DNA from: Rhizobium sp. R635
GTDB taxonomy: Bacteria > Pseudomonadota > Alphaproteobacteria > Rhizobiales > Rhizobiaceae
Length of the DNA stretch: 64,000 nt
Assembly: GCF_002211285.1 (NCBI RefSeq)
Contig: NZ_LOKX01000018.1
Coordinates: 1-64,000 of the forward strand
Direction: 5' to 3'
The notes under the pieces were generated by a model that did no database searches, was not told the DNA's origin, and saw only the letters and a list, made by a program, of their open reading frames with translations. Numbering within the stretch: position 1 is the first letter of the stretch; every line of letters starts with the position of its first letter. Below are positions 1 to 9,131 of the stretch, piece by piece. A program made the translations under genes and the position numbers.

Positions 1-1
1 G

Positions 2-109
2 AACCTCGTCAGAAATCCAAACGACAAGCACAGCCTCAAAGTCCGGCGAAAAAAGGCAAACCTCAACGACGACTATCTCGAAAAGCTCATCACCCAAGCA
101 ATAAATTAA
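2..109 (+). CDS. C-terminal end of an unidentified protein (partial)
   Basis: An open frame enters from the left edge and stops at TAA 107-109, giving 35 residues that end in YLEKLITQAIN. The composition is lysine- and asparagine-rich with a plausible amphipathic end, which reads more like a protein C-terminus than the proline- and arginine-rich product of the overlapping frame 1. The family cannot be recognised from so short a tail. The stretch is also richer in A/T than the che genes that follow, so it may belong to a different gene block. It converges on cheB. Confidence 0.35.
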   Translation, partial: NLVRNPNDKHSLKVRRKKANLNDDYLEKLITQAIN

Positions 110-186
110 CCTGAAGCGATTCCCCTGCGCATGGCTGCCCTGCAGCATCGCAAATCGCTCCCTTTGCCGGCCGGTTGGCGCCGATC

Positions 187-1284
187 TCAGAATTTCTGCT
201 GCGTTATCAGCACTTCGCGGGCGATCTGATCGAGCGGCAGGACGCGGTCGACGCCGCCCTTGGCGATCGCCTCCTTCGGCATGCCGAAAACGACGGAACT
301 CGCCTCGTCCTGCGCCACCGTGTAGGCGCCGGCCTGATGCATTTCCAGCATGCCGCGCGCGCCGTCGTCGCCCATGCCCGTCATGATGATTCCCATGGCG
401 TTCGAGCCGGCCGAACGCGCCGCCGAACGGAAGAGCACGTCGACGGACGGCCGGTGGCGGGAGACCAGCGGCCCTGTCTTCACGCTCACATGATAGCGCG
501 CGCCCTGGCGTTCGAGCAGCGTGTGCCTGTCGCCGGGCGCGATCAAGACATGGCCGCGCAGCACCGGATCGCCGTCAGCGGCCTCCTTGACCTCGACCTC
601 GCAGAGCCCGTTCAGCCGCTTGGCGAAGGCGGCGGTGAATTTCTCCGGCATATGCTGGACGATGACCATGCCGGGCGCATTGGCCGGCAGTTCCTCCAGG
701 AACTCGCGCAGTGCTTCGGTTCCGCCGGTGGAGGCGCCGACGCAGACGACCATCTCCGTCGTCTTCGCCATGGCCTGCCCCGTCGGCGGCGGCAGCATGG
801 CATCGGCCGTCAGCTTCTTGGCCGGCCCCTCGGCGGAAGCCGAGCGAATGGTCCCGGCCGCGCGGCGGACTGTGGAAAGCCGCGCCTGCGAGGCGCTCTT
901 GACGACTTCGCGAATGCGCATGGCGTCATCGGCAAGGCTGTCGGCGGCGCCGATCTTCGACTTCAGGATGACGTCGACGGCACCCGCCTCCAAAGCCTGA
1001 ATCAGCGTTTCCGAGCCCGCCTCGGTCAGCGACGAGCACATCACGACCGGGATCGGCCGCTGCGCCATCAGCTTGCGCAGGAAGGTGATGCCATCCATGC
1101 GCGGCATCTCCACGTCGAGCGTGATGACATCGGGGACCTCGTCCAGCAGCCTGCGCGCCGCCACGAAGGGATCGGACGCCACCGCCATGATCTCGATATC
1201 GGGATCCTGCTCCAGCACGTGGGCCAGCGTCTGCCGGACGCTGGCGGAATCGTCGATGATGAGAACGCGGATTTTCTTGCGCAT
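187..1284 (-). CDS. cheB: Protein-glutamate methylesterase/deamidase CheB
   Basis: This 365-residue cytoplasmic response regulator removes methyl groups from chemoreceptor glutamates once phosphorylated by CheA, and so drives adaptation. An N-terminal receiver domain (about 1-125) has the acidic pocket at D11/D12 and the phospho-acceptor at D57 in [11 protein letters not shown]. After a linker, the methylesterase domain (about 178-365) shows the catalytic Ser185 in GASTGG, His211 in VQHMPE and Asp306 or 307 in MTGMGDDG. The ATG at 1284 is chosen because the receiver domain begins right there ([12 protein letters not shown]); a longer open frame upstream has no family similarity. It is the last gene of the chemosensory operon, 8 nt after cheR. 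Confidence 0.96.
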   Translation of the reverse strand: MRKKIRVLIIDDSASVRQTLAHVLEQDPDIEIMAVASDPFVAARRLLDEVPDVITLDVEMPRMDGITFLRKLMAQRPIPVVMCSSLTEAGSETLIQALEAGAVDVILKSKIGAADSLADDAMRIREVVKSASQARLSTVRRAAGTIRSASAEGPAKKLTADAMLPPPTGQAMAKTTEMVVCVGASTGGTEALREFLEELPANAPGMVIVQHMPEKFTAAFAKRLNGLCEVEVKEAADGDPVLRGHVLIAPGDRHTLLERQGARYHVSVKTGPLVSRHRPSVDVLFRSAARSAGSNAMGIIMTGMGDDGARGMLEMHQAGAYTVAQDEASSVVFGMPKEAIAKGGVDRVLPLDQIAREVLITQQKF

Positions 1285-1292
1285 GAACGCCT

Positions 1293-2147
1293 CTAGATAC
1301 GCTGGAACACCGTGTTCGAGACCTGTTTCAGCGGCAGGTCGAAACCGGTGATCGACTCGGAGTGGCCGATGAACATGTAGCCACCCTTCGCCAGGCAATC
1401 GCAGAGGCGGTTGAGCACGCCGGCCTGAGTCTGCTTGTCGAAGTAGATCAGCACGTTGCGGCAGAAGATGATATTCATCAAGTCGCCGACCGGATATTTG
1501 TCGTCCATCAGGTTCATCCGGGCAAACCCCACCCTGCTGCGCAGCTTCGGGTTTATGCGCACCTCCTTGCGGCCTTGCTGCTTGGCGACCAGCACATATT
1601 TGCGCTGCAGATCGCGCGGCACGGGCGCGATCAGGTCTTCCGGATAGATGCCCCGGCGCGCCGTCTGCAAGACGTCGGTGGAAAGATCGGTGGCAAGCAC
1701 GCTGTAGGAAACGTCGTTGCGACCTTCCGCGAATTCCGCCAGCACCATCGCCATCGTATAGGGTTCGGCCCCTGTCGAGCAGGCCGAACTCCAGGTGCGG
1801 ATGGTGCGCACGCCGCTATTGGCGATCGTCGGCAGCGCCACGGTCTGCATATATTCGAAATGCTTGGCTTCCCGAAAGAAGTCGGTCTTGTTGGTCGTCA
1901 CCACGTCGATCAGATAGACGGTTTCCTGGGCAAGCCCGTCGTGATTGAACAGGAAGTCGCAATAATCGTCGAAGGTCGAATGGTTGGTTGCGCGAAGGCG
2001 GCGCCGCAGCCGCCCTTCGAGCATCGTCAGCTTGGTCGGCGGCATCTTGATGCCGCTGTAGTCGTAGATGAACCGGGCAAGCTTTTCGAAATTGCGCTTG
2101 CTGATCCGATCACCCGGCAATTGGGTTTCCACCGCTGCCATACTCAT
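1293..2147 (-). CDS. cheR: Chemoreceptor methyltransferase CheR
   Basis: This 284-residue SAM-dependent enzyme methylates receptor glutamates. The N-terminal helical CheR domain (about 15-75) is followed by TNKTDFFRE (85-93), the SAM-binding loop [12 protein letters not shown] (119-130) and CRNVLIYF (229-236), all diagnostic of the family. Length is normal. There is no TPR extension. It lies between the second cheW and cheB, so methylation and demethylation enzymes are made together. The receptors encoded alongside lack a C-terminal NWxxF-type tethering peptide, so CheR probably acts directly on the receptor helices or uses another docking site (inference). Confidence 0.96.
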   Translation of the reverse strand: MSMAAVETQLPGDRISKRNFEKLARFIYDYSGIKMPPTKLTMLEGRLRRRLRATNHSTFDDYCDFLFNHDGLAQETVYLIDVVTTNKTDFFREAKHFEYMQTVALPTIANSGVRTIRTWSSACSTGAEPYTMAMVLAEFAEGRNDVSYSVLATDLSTDVLQTARRGIYPEDLIAPVPRDLQRKYVLVAKQQGRKEVRINPKLRSRVGFARMNLMDDKYPVGDLMNIIFCRNVLIYFDKQTQAGVLNRLCDCLAKGGYMFIGHSESITGFDLPLKQVSNTVFQRI

Positions 2148-2176
2148 AGAAAGCAGTACTCCGGGTTGATGCGCGC

Positions 2177-2659
2177 TCAGGCGGCCGATTGCAGTGCCGA
2201 GGTATCCTCGCGCGACAAGAGCCGCGCGAGATCGATGATGACGACGAAGCCGTTTTCACGGCGAACGACGCCTGCAATATAGTCCGAGCGCCAGCGCACG
2301 CCGATGTCGGGCGCCGTCTCGATCTGGTCGTGCCGGAACGGCGTGACTTCGAAGACGCGGTCGGCGACGAGGCCCAGCGTCAGCAGCCGGCTTTCCATCG
2401 GCACGTCGAGGACGAGCACCCGCGTATGCGGCGTCGGCACGGTCTTCGTCATGCCGAGCTTCAATCGAAGATCGATCGTCGGCACGCCCTGCCCGCGCAC
2501 GTCACGCAGGCCGAGCAGATAGTCGGGACCGTTCGGAATCTTGAACGCTTCCGCATAGTCGAGGATTTCCCGCACGACCTCGACCGGCACGGCGAAGATC
2601 TCCTCGCCGAGGCTGAAGGTCACGAATTGCGCTTCCAGAGATGTCGGAGCCATGATCAC
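2177..2659 (-). CDS. cheW: Chemotaxis coupling protein CheW (second copy)
   Basis: A 160-residue CheW-domain protein linking receptors to CheA. The fold is visible across almost the full length: a first beta strand [15 protein letters not shown], then VREILDY, then [15 protein letters not shown], then a C-terminal [10 protein letters not shown]. The start is probably GTG 2659, which overlaps the stop of the preceding receptor (GTGA) and sits about 7 nt after an AGGA; ATG 2653 is the alternative and shortens it by two residues. It differs clearly from the other CheW of this operon (8622-9131), so the two may hold different positions in the array. Confidence 0.95.
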   Translation of the reverse strand: MIMAPTSLEAQFVTFSLGEEIFAVPVEVVREILDYAEAFKIPNGPDYLLGLRDVRGQGVPTIDLRLKLGMTKTVPTPHTRVLVLDVPMESRLLTLGLVADRVFEVTPFRHDQIETAPDIGVRWRSDYIAGVVRRENGFVVIIDLARLLSREDTSALQSAA

Positions 2660-4464
2660 GCGCTTTCCTTGAATTCGGCGTCTCCATCATCGGGACCGCC
2701 CATGGAGAGATCGAGAGCGAAACCCTTCGCCCGCGCTTGCTGGCCGGCGACGCTGTTGGCGGCGGGGGTCCTGACACCGAGCTTGCGGCCGGTGAGGGGA
2801 GCCGAACTGCGGACAGTGACCTTCGCAGCCGGCGTCCGGGATTGGCGGTCGCCTGCCGCATCGATCTTGAAGAAGGCGATCGACGCCTGCAGTTCTTCGG
2901 CTTGGGAGGCGAGTTCCTCGGAAGTTGCAGACATCTCCTCGGAAGCGCCTGCATTCTGCTGCGTCACCCGGTCGAGCTGCTGGATCGCTTCATTGATCTG
3001 CGACGCGCCGATATCCTGCTCGCGGCAAGCGGCGCTGATTTCGGAAACCAGTTCGGCCGTCTTGCGGATGTCGGGCACCAGCCGGCCGAGCATGTCGCCG
3101 GCGTCCTGGGCAGCCTTGACCGTATCGCCCGACATCGAGCTGATTTCGGCAGCGGCCGACTGGCTGCGTTCGGCAAGCTTGCGCACCTCGGAGGCGACAA
3201 CCGCAAACCCCTTGCCGTGTTCGCCGGCACGCGCCGCTTCGACGGCGGCGTTGAGCGCCAGAAGATCGGTCTGGCGGGCGATTTCCTGAACGATGCTGAT
3301 CTTCTCGGCGATGGTCCGCATCGCCTGGACGGCGCGCGACACCGCTTCGCCGCTCATCTCGGCATCCTTGGCCGACTGGCGGGCGATCTTTTCGGTCTGC
3401 GCCGCGTTGTCGGCATTCTGCTTGATGTTGGCGGCCATCTCCTCCATCGAGGCGGACGCCTCTTCGGCGGAAGCCGCCTGTTCGCTGGCGCCCTGTGACA
3501 CCTGCTCGGAGCTCGAGGACAGTTCCTGGCTGCCGGCCGAAACATTTTCTGCGGCAGCAGCCGCATCGGCGACGACGCCACGCAGGCGCTCGACCATCTG
3601 CTCGAGCGCAATGCCGAGCGTATCCTTCTCCGAAAGCGGCTTCGGTGCGACAGTCAGATCGCCGTCGGCGATCTGCGCCGCAATGTTCGCGGTGATGCGA
3701 AGGTTCTCCGTCATGGTGTTGATCATGTTGACCAGATCCTTGATCTCGTCATTGCTTCTGATCTCGACCTTCTGGTTCAGGTCACCGATCGCGACAGCGC
3801 TGGCAACGTTCATGATCTTGCGCAAGCCGCTGTTGACGCCGAGCGCAATCCAAAGGGCAGCGGCGAAAGCAATGACGGAAGCCCCGATCGCTACACCGAT
3901 CAGCGTATTCTTCGTCGAGCTGTAAAGGATGTCTGTGTCGTTATCGGCTTGAGCCATCGCTTTTTGCTGAAGCGTGACGAGCGTCTCGAAAACATCTTCC
4001 AACTCCAGGACGAGGCCGCGAACCTCCCCTGAGGAAAGCGCCACGGCCCCTGCCCTGTCGCCGCCTTCCTGGGTAGAGGCGACTCTGTTGGAGCCTTCGT
4101 CGAAGCGTTTGGCGAGATCGAGCAGCCTGTCCCAACTGGGCTTGCCCTCGGGAGTTGCGAGCTGTTGGCCGGTTGTCACCAAAGCGATCATTTCATCCAC
4201 ACTCTTTGCGGCATTCTGATAGTGCTTCCTGACCATTTCAGGATCCATCTCCAGAAGGGCGTTTTTCTGCCAACGAACGGCATCGAGCTCGGCGGTCTTC
4301 GCTTCCATTGCCAGTTCCAGTCTTTTCGCGGGACCTGCAACAAGGTTGCTGACGGCGTCGTTCAGTGAACTAAGGCTCAAGATTCCATAGACCGCGCTGC
4401 CGGCCAGCAAGACTATGACAAAGCCGAAGGCGGCTGCGAGTTTAAGTTTGATCGTAATACGCAT
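2656..4464 (-). CDS. Methyl-accepting chemotaxis protein, two HAMP units
   Basis: A 602-residue inner-membrane chemoreceptor. TM1 is about 10-31, a periplasmic helical sensor of the 4HB_MCP type about 32-186, TM2 about 187-209. A first HAMP (about 210-257) is followed by a second HAMP-like unit (about 258-299, containing AQIADGDL and PKPLSEKD). The cytoplasmic hairpin has the conserved tip [17 protein letters not shown] (394-410) that binds CheA and CheW. It ends in a proline/alanine-rich linker and a tail [13 protein letters not shown]...ESA shared with the two neighbouring receptors. The ligand is not predictable. It is the third receptor transcribed in the operon, directly before cheW. Confidence 0.95.
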   Translation of the reverse strand: MRITIKLKLAAAFGFVIVLLAGSAVYGILSLSSLNDAVSNLVAGPAKRLELAMEAKTAELDAVRWQKNALLEMDPEMVRKHYQNAAKSVDEMIALVTTGQQLATPEGKPSWDRLLDLAKRFDEGSNRVASTQEGGDRAGAVALSSGEVRGLVLELEDVFETLVTLQQKAMAQADNDTDILYSSTKNTLIGVAIGASVIAFAAALWIALGVNSGLRKIMNVASAVAIGDLNQKVEIRSNDEIKDLVNMINTMTENLRITANIAAQIADGDLTVAPKPLSEKDTLGIALEQMVERLRGVVADAAAAAENVSAGSQELSSSSEQVSQGASEQAASAEEASASMEEMAANIKQNADNAAQTEKIARQSAKDAEMSGEAVSRAVQAMRTIAEKISIVQEIARQTDLLALNAAVEAARAGEHGKGFAVVASEVRKLAERSQSAAAEISSMSGDTVKAAQDAGDMLGRLVPDIRKTAELVSEISAACREQDIGASQINEAIQQLDRVTQQNAGASEEMSATSEELASQAEELQASIAFFKIDAAGDRQSRTPAAKVTVRSSAPLTGRKLGVRTPAANSVAGQQARAKGFALDLSMGGPDDGDAEFKESA

Positions 4465-4687
4465 CTCAATATTCCTCTCTGAGAGCGAGGCAATAAATAT
4501 GGTCCAGGCGGCGCGGCATCATGCAGCAAAGAAATTCCGTCAGGCGAAAACCTGTTACAGGGAGAAGTACCGGCACCCCCAAGCGCCGGAAGCGTGTGTC
4601 ATGGGCCATGTGGCTGGCCCACGACAGTTTCGAACGGAGATAGCGCTCATGCACGTCTCCAGAGGAGCATTCTCCCCAAGGAGCGCG

Positions 4688-6610
4688 CTAGGCGCTCTCC
4701 CTAAACTCGTCGTCAACGGTGTCGGGACCGCCCATCGACATGTCGAGGGCAAACCCTTTCACTCGCGCCTGTTGAGCAGCGACGCTGCCGGCGGCCGGTT
4801 TCCTGGCCGCAGGCTTGCGGGCGGCGGGAGCGGGGCTCCGCACCGTCGTCCTGGCCGCCGGCGCGCGATCACGGCGGCTGCCTGCCGTATCGACCTTGAA
4901 GAAGGCGATCGACGTCTGCAGTTCTTCAGCCTGGCTCGCGAGCTCTTCCGAGGTAGCGGACATCTGCTCGGAGGCGCCGGCATTCTGCTGCGTCACCTTG
5001 TCGAGCTGCTGGATCGCCTCGTTGATCTGCGCCGCGCCGATATCCTGCTCGCGGCAGGCCGCACTGATCTCCGAGACCAGCTCGGCCGTCTTGCGGATGT
5101 CGGGCACCAGGCGGCCGAGCATTTCGCCGGCTTCCTGGGCTGCCGTCACGGTGTCGCTCGACATCGAGCTGATTTCGGCCGCCGCCGACTGGCTGCGTTC
5201 GGCAAGCTTGCGCACTTCCGAGGCGACAACCGCAAAGCCCTTGCCGTGCTCGCCGGCGCGGGCCGCTTCGACGGCCGCGTTGAGGGCGAGCAGGTCGGTT
5301 TGGCGGGCGATTTCCTGGACGATGCCGATCTTCTGGGCGATCGTGCGCATGGCATCGACCGCGCGGGAGACGGCCTCGCCGCTCGCTTCCGCATCCTTGG
5401 CGGACTGGCGGGCGATCTTTTCCGTCTGGGCCGCATTGTCGGCATTCTGCTTGATGTTCGAGGCCATCTCTTCCATCGAGGCGGAAGCTTCTTCGGCGGA
5501 AGCCGCCTGCTCCGTGGCGCCCTGCGATACCTGCTCGGAGCTTGCCGAAAGCTCCTGGCTGCCGGCCGAAACATTTTCGGCGGCCGAGATCGCGTCGGCG
5601 ACGACGCCGCGCAAGCGCTCGACCATCTGCTCCAGGGCAAGGCCCAGCGCATCCTTGTCGGAGAGCGGCTTCGGCGACACCGTCAAGTCGCCGTTGGCGA
5701 TCTGGTCGGCGATCCCTGCCGTGGTCCTGAGGTTGGCGATCATGCTCTGCATCGCGATGCCGAGCGTATCCTTGTCCGAGAGCGGCTTGGCATCGGTCGT
5801 CAGGTCGCCCATGGCGATCTGGTCGGCAAGGGCCGCCGTCGCGCGCAGGTTGGCGGTCATGGTGTTGACGGTATCGATGAGATCCTTGATCTCGTCATTG
5901 GTCCTGACGTCGACCTTCTGATTGAGATCGCCGATAGCCACGGCGTTTGCGACGCTCGTGATCTTCCGCAGGCCATTGTTGATTCCGAGCGTGATCCACA
6001 AGGCGGCGCCGAGAGCCACGAGCACGGCGATACCCGATGCCGTGGTGAGGATGAGCTTGGTCGAATCGTAAAGCTCGGTATTGGCATGGTCGGTCGCCTG
6101 CATGCTCTTGCGCTGGATCTCGATCAGGGAAGTGATCGCGCCAGCCATATCGTCGGTCATCACCCTGAGATCGCCGAGCGAAAGCGCAAGCGCGCCTGCC
6201 TTGTCGCCTCTGGCGTCGAGCTGCTGCAGTTCGGCGGATTTTTCGCGGAATTTTCCGCCGATCGCCCGCAGCTTCTCCCAATGGACCTTGCCTTCTGTCG
6301 TGGCGATGGCAAGGCCGGCATCGACGGTGTCGAACATGGCCTGCAGGTTCTGGTCGGCTTCCTTGTAAAAGCCGGCGGCGGTCTCGGGATCGGTGGAGAG
6401 CAGCGCGTTCTTCTGCGCGCGGATCGCGTTGACTTCGGCAATATTGGCATTCAGCGCCAGCTCCAGGCGGCGCACCGGCCCATCGATCATATCGCCGCTC
6501 GCCTCGTTCAAGGTGCCGAGGCTCAGGCTTCCGTAAACTGCGATGCCGATCAGAAGCAGCGTCATGACTGAGAAGGCAAGGCCGAGTTTGAGCTTAATGG
6601 TGAAACGCAT
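4688..6610 (-). CDS. Methyl-accepting chemotaxis protein, three HAMP units
   Basis: A 640-residue receptor, the longest of the three. It aligns without gaps to the downstream receptor over the first 257 residues: TM1 about 10-31, 4HB-type periplasmic domain, TM2 about 187-210, first HAMP about 211-257. Then come two direct repeats of 39-42 residues (258-296 and 297-338), each with ADQIAxGDLT and KPLSDKD, giving a HAMP triplet. The signalling hairpin is nearly identical to that of its neighbours. The start at ATG 6610 ([10 protein letters not shown]) matches the neighbours; the in-frame ATG upstream adds 18 residues unlike them. The C-terminal tail ends EFRESA. Confidence 0.95.
   Translation of the reverse strand: MRFTIKLKLGLAFSVMTLLLIGIAVYGSLSLGTLNEASGDMIDGPVRRLELALNANIAEVNAIRAQKNALLSTDPETAAGFYKEADQNLQAMFDTVDAGLAIATTEGKVHWEKLRAIGGKFREKSAELQQLDARGDKAGALALSLGDLRVMTDDMAGAITSLIEIQRKSMQATDHANTELYDSTKLILTTASGIAVLVALGAALWITLGINNGLRKITSVANAVAIGDLNQKVDVRTNDEIKDLIDTVNTMTANLRATAALADQIAMGDLTTDAKPLSDKDTLGIAMQSMIANLRTTAGIADQIANGDLTVSPKPLSDKDALGLALEQMVERLRGVVADAISAAENVSAGSQELSASSEQVSQGATEQAASAEEASASMEEMASNIKQNADNAAQTEKIARQSAKDAEASGEAVSRAVDAMRTIAQKIGIVQEIARQTDLLALNAAVEAARAGEHGKGFAVVASEVRKLAERSQSAAAEISSMSSDTVTAAQEAGEMLGRLVPDIRKTAELVSEISAACREQDIGAAQINEAIQQLDKVTQQNAGASEQMSATSEELASQAEELQTSIAFFKVDTAGSRRDRAPAARTTVRSPAPAARKPAARKPAAGSVAAQQARVKGFALDMSMGGPDTVDDEFRESA
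5597..5839 (-). repeat. Tandem intragenic repeat encoding HAMP units 2 and 3
   Basis: Two adjacent units of about 117-126 bp inside the long receptor gene encode residues 258-296 and 297-338. Both read (A/G)xADQIAxGDLT, KPLSDKD, LG(I/L)A and end in a hydrophobic LR pair. The downstream receptor has one such unit after its canonical HAMP and the upstream receptor has none, so unit number varies among the three paralogues. Confidence 0.8.
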
Positions 6611-6880
6611 GTGATACCCCGTTCTATGCGCAAAACGATTGGATAGAGAGACGTTCCGGTCCAAGGAACGCCGAACTTCAGAGTGATGTGTCTGAAAGGG
6701 GGAAAGCGACTACATTCACTTCCCGGCGGCCGGACATCTATCGGTCGCAGCGCCAACGCCTACACGCGTTGGGATATTTCCCGCCTCGGGCCACCAGGGC
6801 AGCCCGAGGGATCACATGAAGGCGAAGGCTGAGGCGCTTCACCCGGGAGAATGCTCGGCACTCTCCTCCAAGAGGCGCAT

Positions 6881-8590
6881 TTATGCGCTCTCTCTGAAAT
6901 CGTCGTCGCCGTCGTCAGGACCGCCCATCGACATGTCGAGAGCGAAGCCCTTGAGGCGCTGCTGCTGGGCCGAAACCGTCTGGCCGCGGCCCTGGCTTTG
7001 GGCGTGCGGAGCAGGCTTGCGGGCAACGGCCGGAGCCTTGATCACCTTGGCCGGGCCTTTCGGCTGCGTCTTCTGGGCACCGGGCCGTGCGCTGCCTGCC
7101 GTATCGACCTTGAAGAAGGCGATCGACGTCTGCAGTTCTTCGGCCTGGCTCGCGAGTTCTTCCGAGGTAGCGGACATCTGCTCGGAAGCACCGGCATTCT
7201 GCTGCGTCACCTTGTCGAGTTGCTGGATCGCCTCGTTGATCTGGGAGGCGCCGATATCCTGCTCGCGGCAGGCGGCGCTGATCTCGGAGACGAGTTCCGC
7301 CGTCTTGCGGATGTCGGGCACCAGACGGCCGAGCATCTCACCGGCATCGGCGGCGGCCTTTACGGTATCACCCGACATCGAGCTGATTTCGGCGGCGGCC
7401 GACTGGCTGCGTTCGGCAAGCTTGCGCACTTCCGAGGCCACGACCGCAAAACCCTTGCCGTGCTCGCCGGCGCGTGCTGCTTCCACAGCCGCGTTGAGTG
7501 CGAGAAGGTCGGTCTGGCGAGCGATTTCCTGGACGATGCTGATCTTCTGGGCGATCGTACGCATGGCATCGACAGCGCGCGTGACGGCTTCGCCACTGGC
7601 TTCCGCATCCTTGGCGGACTGGCGGGCGATCTTTTCGGTCTGCGCGGCGTTGTCGGCGTTCTGCTTGATGTTGGCGGCCATCTGCTCCATTGAAGCGGAA
7701 GCCTCCTCGGCGGAAGCCGCCTGTTCCGTGGCGCCCTGCGATACCTGCTCGGAGCTTGCCGAGAGCTGCTGGCTGCCGGACGAGACGTTTTCGGCGGCCG
7801 AAAGCGCGTCGGCGACGACGCCACGCAGGCGTTCGATCATGATGTTGACGTTGCCCAGAAGTTCGCCGATTTCGTCATGGCTGGTGATGTCGGCCATCTT
7901 CGTCAGATCGCCTTCCGCCACTTCGCGAACCACGGTGTTGGCGCGGCTGAGGCCCTTGCTGATCGTGCTGGCAATCCAGAAGGCCGTAATCGCGGCAATC
8001 AGCAGCGCAACGGCCGCGACGGCGATCATCGTCGTGCGTGTCGTCGCATACTGCTGGTCGGCCTCGGCGTCGGCACTCTTCATGCGCTGCTTTTCAAGAG
8101 CCAGAATTTCGGCGAGGGTCGAGTCGATATCGTTGGCCGCGGCACGCGCTGCCGTGATGGAGACGGTGTTTGCCCCCTCGGCATTGCCGGCCTTCAGATA
8201 GTCGCGGATCTGGTCGTCGGCTGCATTGAAAGCCTTGGAAAGCTCGGCGATGCGCGCCCAGCGGGCCTTGCCTTCTTCCGTCGCGAGCCCCAGCACATGG
8301 TTGAAGGCCTCGCTAAAATCCTTGCGAGCCTGGTTGCCCTTGTCGATCGCGCCGGCGCTTTCTTCAGGAGTGCGGGCGGTCAGCAGGTTCTTCTGCTGGC
8401 GGATGGCTTCGAGCTGCGCGATGTTGATCTGCTGCGCAAGGTCGAGGCGGGCCGCCGGGCCGGCAAGAAGATTGCCGATCGTATCGTTCAGCGATCCCAG
8501 GCTAAAGATACCGTAAGCGGCGGTGCCCAAAAGCATGAGGATGATGAAGGTGAACGCAGTCACCAGTTTCGTCTTGATTGTCAGTCGCAT
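6881..8590 (-). CDS. Methyl-accepting chemotaxis protein, single HAMP
   Basis: A 569-residue receptor, first of the three transcribed. TM1 about 10-30, periplasmic 4HB-type helical domain about 31-187, TM2 about 188-208, one HAMP about 209-257 ([20 protein letters not shown]), then the methylation helices and the conserved tip [17 protein letters not shown]. The sensor half resembles the other two receptors only loosely, while the signalling half is nearly identical, as expected for duplicates whose ligand sites diverged. The tail [23 protein letters not shown]-like end is shared. It follows cheW by 31 nt. Confidence 0.95.
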   Translation of the reverse strand: MRLTIKTKLVTAFTFIILMLLGTAAYGIFSLGSLNDTIGNLLAGPAARLDLAQQINIAQLEAIRQQKNLLTARTPEESAGAIDKGNQARKDFSEAFNHVLGLATEEGKARWARIAELSKAFNAADDQIRDYLKAGNAEGANTVSITAARAAANDIDSTLAEILALEKQRMKSADAEADQQYATTRTTMIAVAAVALLIAAITAFWIASTISKGLSRANTVVREVAEGDLTKMADITSHDEIGELLGNVNIMIERLRGVVADALSAAENVSSGSQQLSASSEQVSQGATEQAASAEEASASMEQMAANIKQNADNAAQTEKIARQSAKDAEASGEAVTRAVDAMRTIAQKISIVQEIARQTDLLALNAAVEAARAGEHGKGFAVVASEVRKLAERSQSAAAEISSMSGDTVKAAADAGEMLGRLVPDIRKTAELVSEISAACREQDIGASQINEAIQQLDKVTQQNAGASEQMSATSEELASQAEELQTSIAFFKVDTAGSARPGAQKTQPKGPAKVIKAPAVARKPAPHAQSQGRGQTVSAQQQRLKGFALDMSMGGPDDGDDDFRESA

Positions 8591-8621
8591 GGTCCAAAAC
8601 CCCCGTTGAATTCATCCGGCG

Positions 8622-9131
8622 TCAATTGACGGCCCCCGCCGCGTCATGCCTGGATGAAAAAATCGCCTGCAGGTTCGGGAGAATGATGAACTCCCCGCCC
8701 CTCTTCACCAGGCAGTTGATGTAGTCGGCGCGCCAGCGCATGCCGACGCTCGGCGGAGCCTCGCTGGCCGTCTTGGCAAGCGTCGTCACCTCGTTCACCT
8801 TGTCGGTTCTGAGGCCGACGAGCGTCGGCTCGCCCTGCAGATCGATCTCGATGACGATGAAACGGCTGTCGATCGTGGCCTCCGCCGCCTCCATTCCGAA
8901 GGCGAGGCGCAGGTCGGCGAGCGGAATGACCTTGCCGCGAAAGTTGATGACGCTCGCGACGAAGGGCTGGCTGCCCGGCACCGCGGTTTCCGGAAGCAGG
9001 TCCAGGATTTCCTGGACGATGACCGCTTCCAGCGCGAAGGTCTCGCCGTTGAGATCGAAGGTCAGGACCTCGACTTCCTCGGCATAGCTCCAGTGATTGT
9101 CAAATCGTTCGACTGTTGCTGCTGCGCTCAT
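8622..9131 (-). CDS. cheW: Chemotaxis coupling protein CheW (first copy)
   Basis: A 169-residue CheW-domain protein. The domain (about 20-160) shows EVLTFDLNGETFALEA, IVQEILD, PFVASVINFRGKVIPLADLR and a C-terminal EFIILPNL. The ATG at 9131 overlaps the cheA stop codon (ATGA), so it is translationally coupled to cheA and made in proportion to it. It is longer at the N-terminus than the second CheW of the operon. Confidence 0.95.
   Translation of the reverse strand: MSAAATVERFDNHWSYAEEVEVLTFDLNGETFALEAVIVQEILDLLPETAVPGSQPFVASVINFRGKVIPLADLRLAFGMEAAEATIDSRFIVIEIDLQGEPTLVGLRTDKVNEVTTLAKTASEAPPSVGMRWRADYINCLVKRGGEFIILPNLQAIFSSRHDAAGAVN

Noticed and set aside
4465-4687. Promoters or regulatory RNAs between the receptor genes
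   Set aside because: The 216-270 bp gaps have no clear promoter or T-run terminator; their 3' parts look like remains of the duplicated gene ends.
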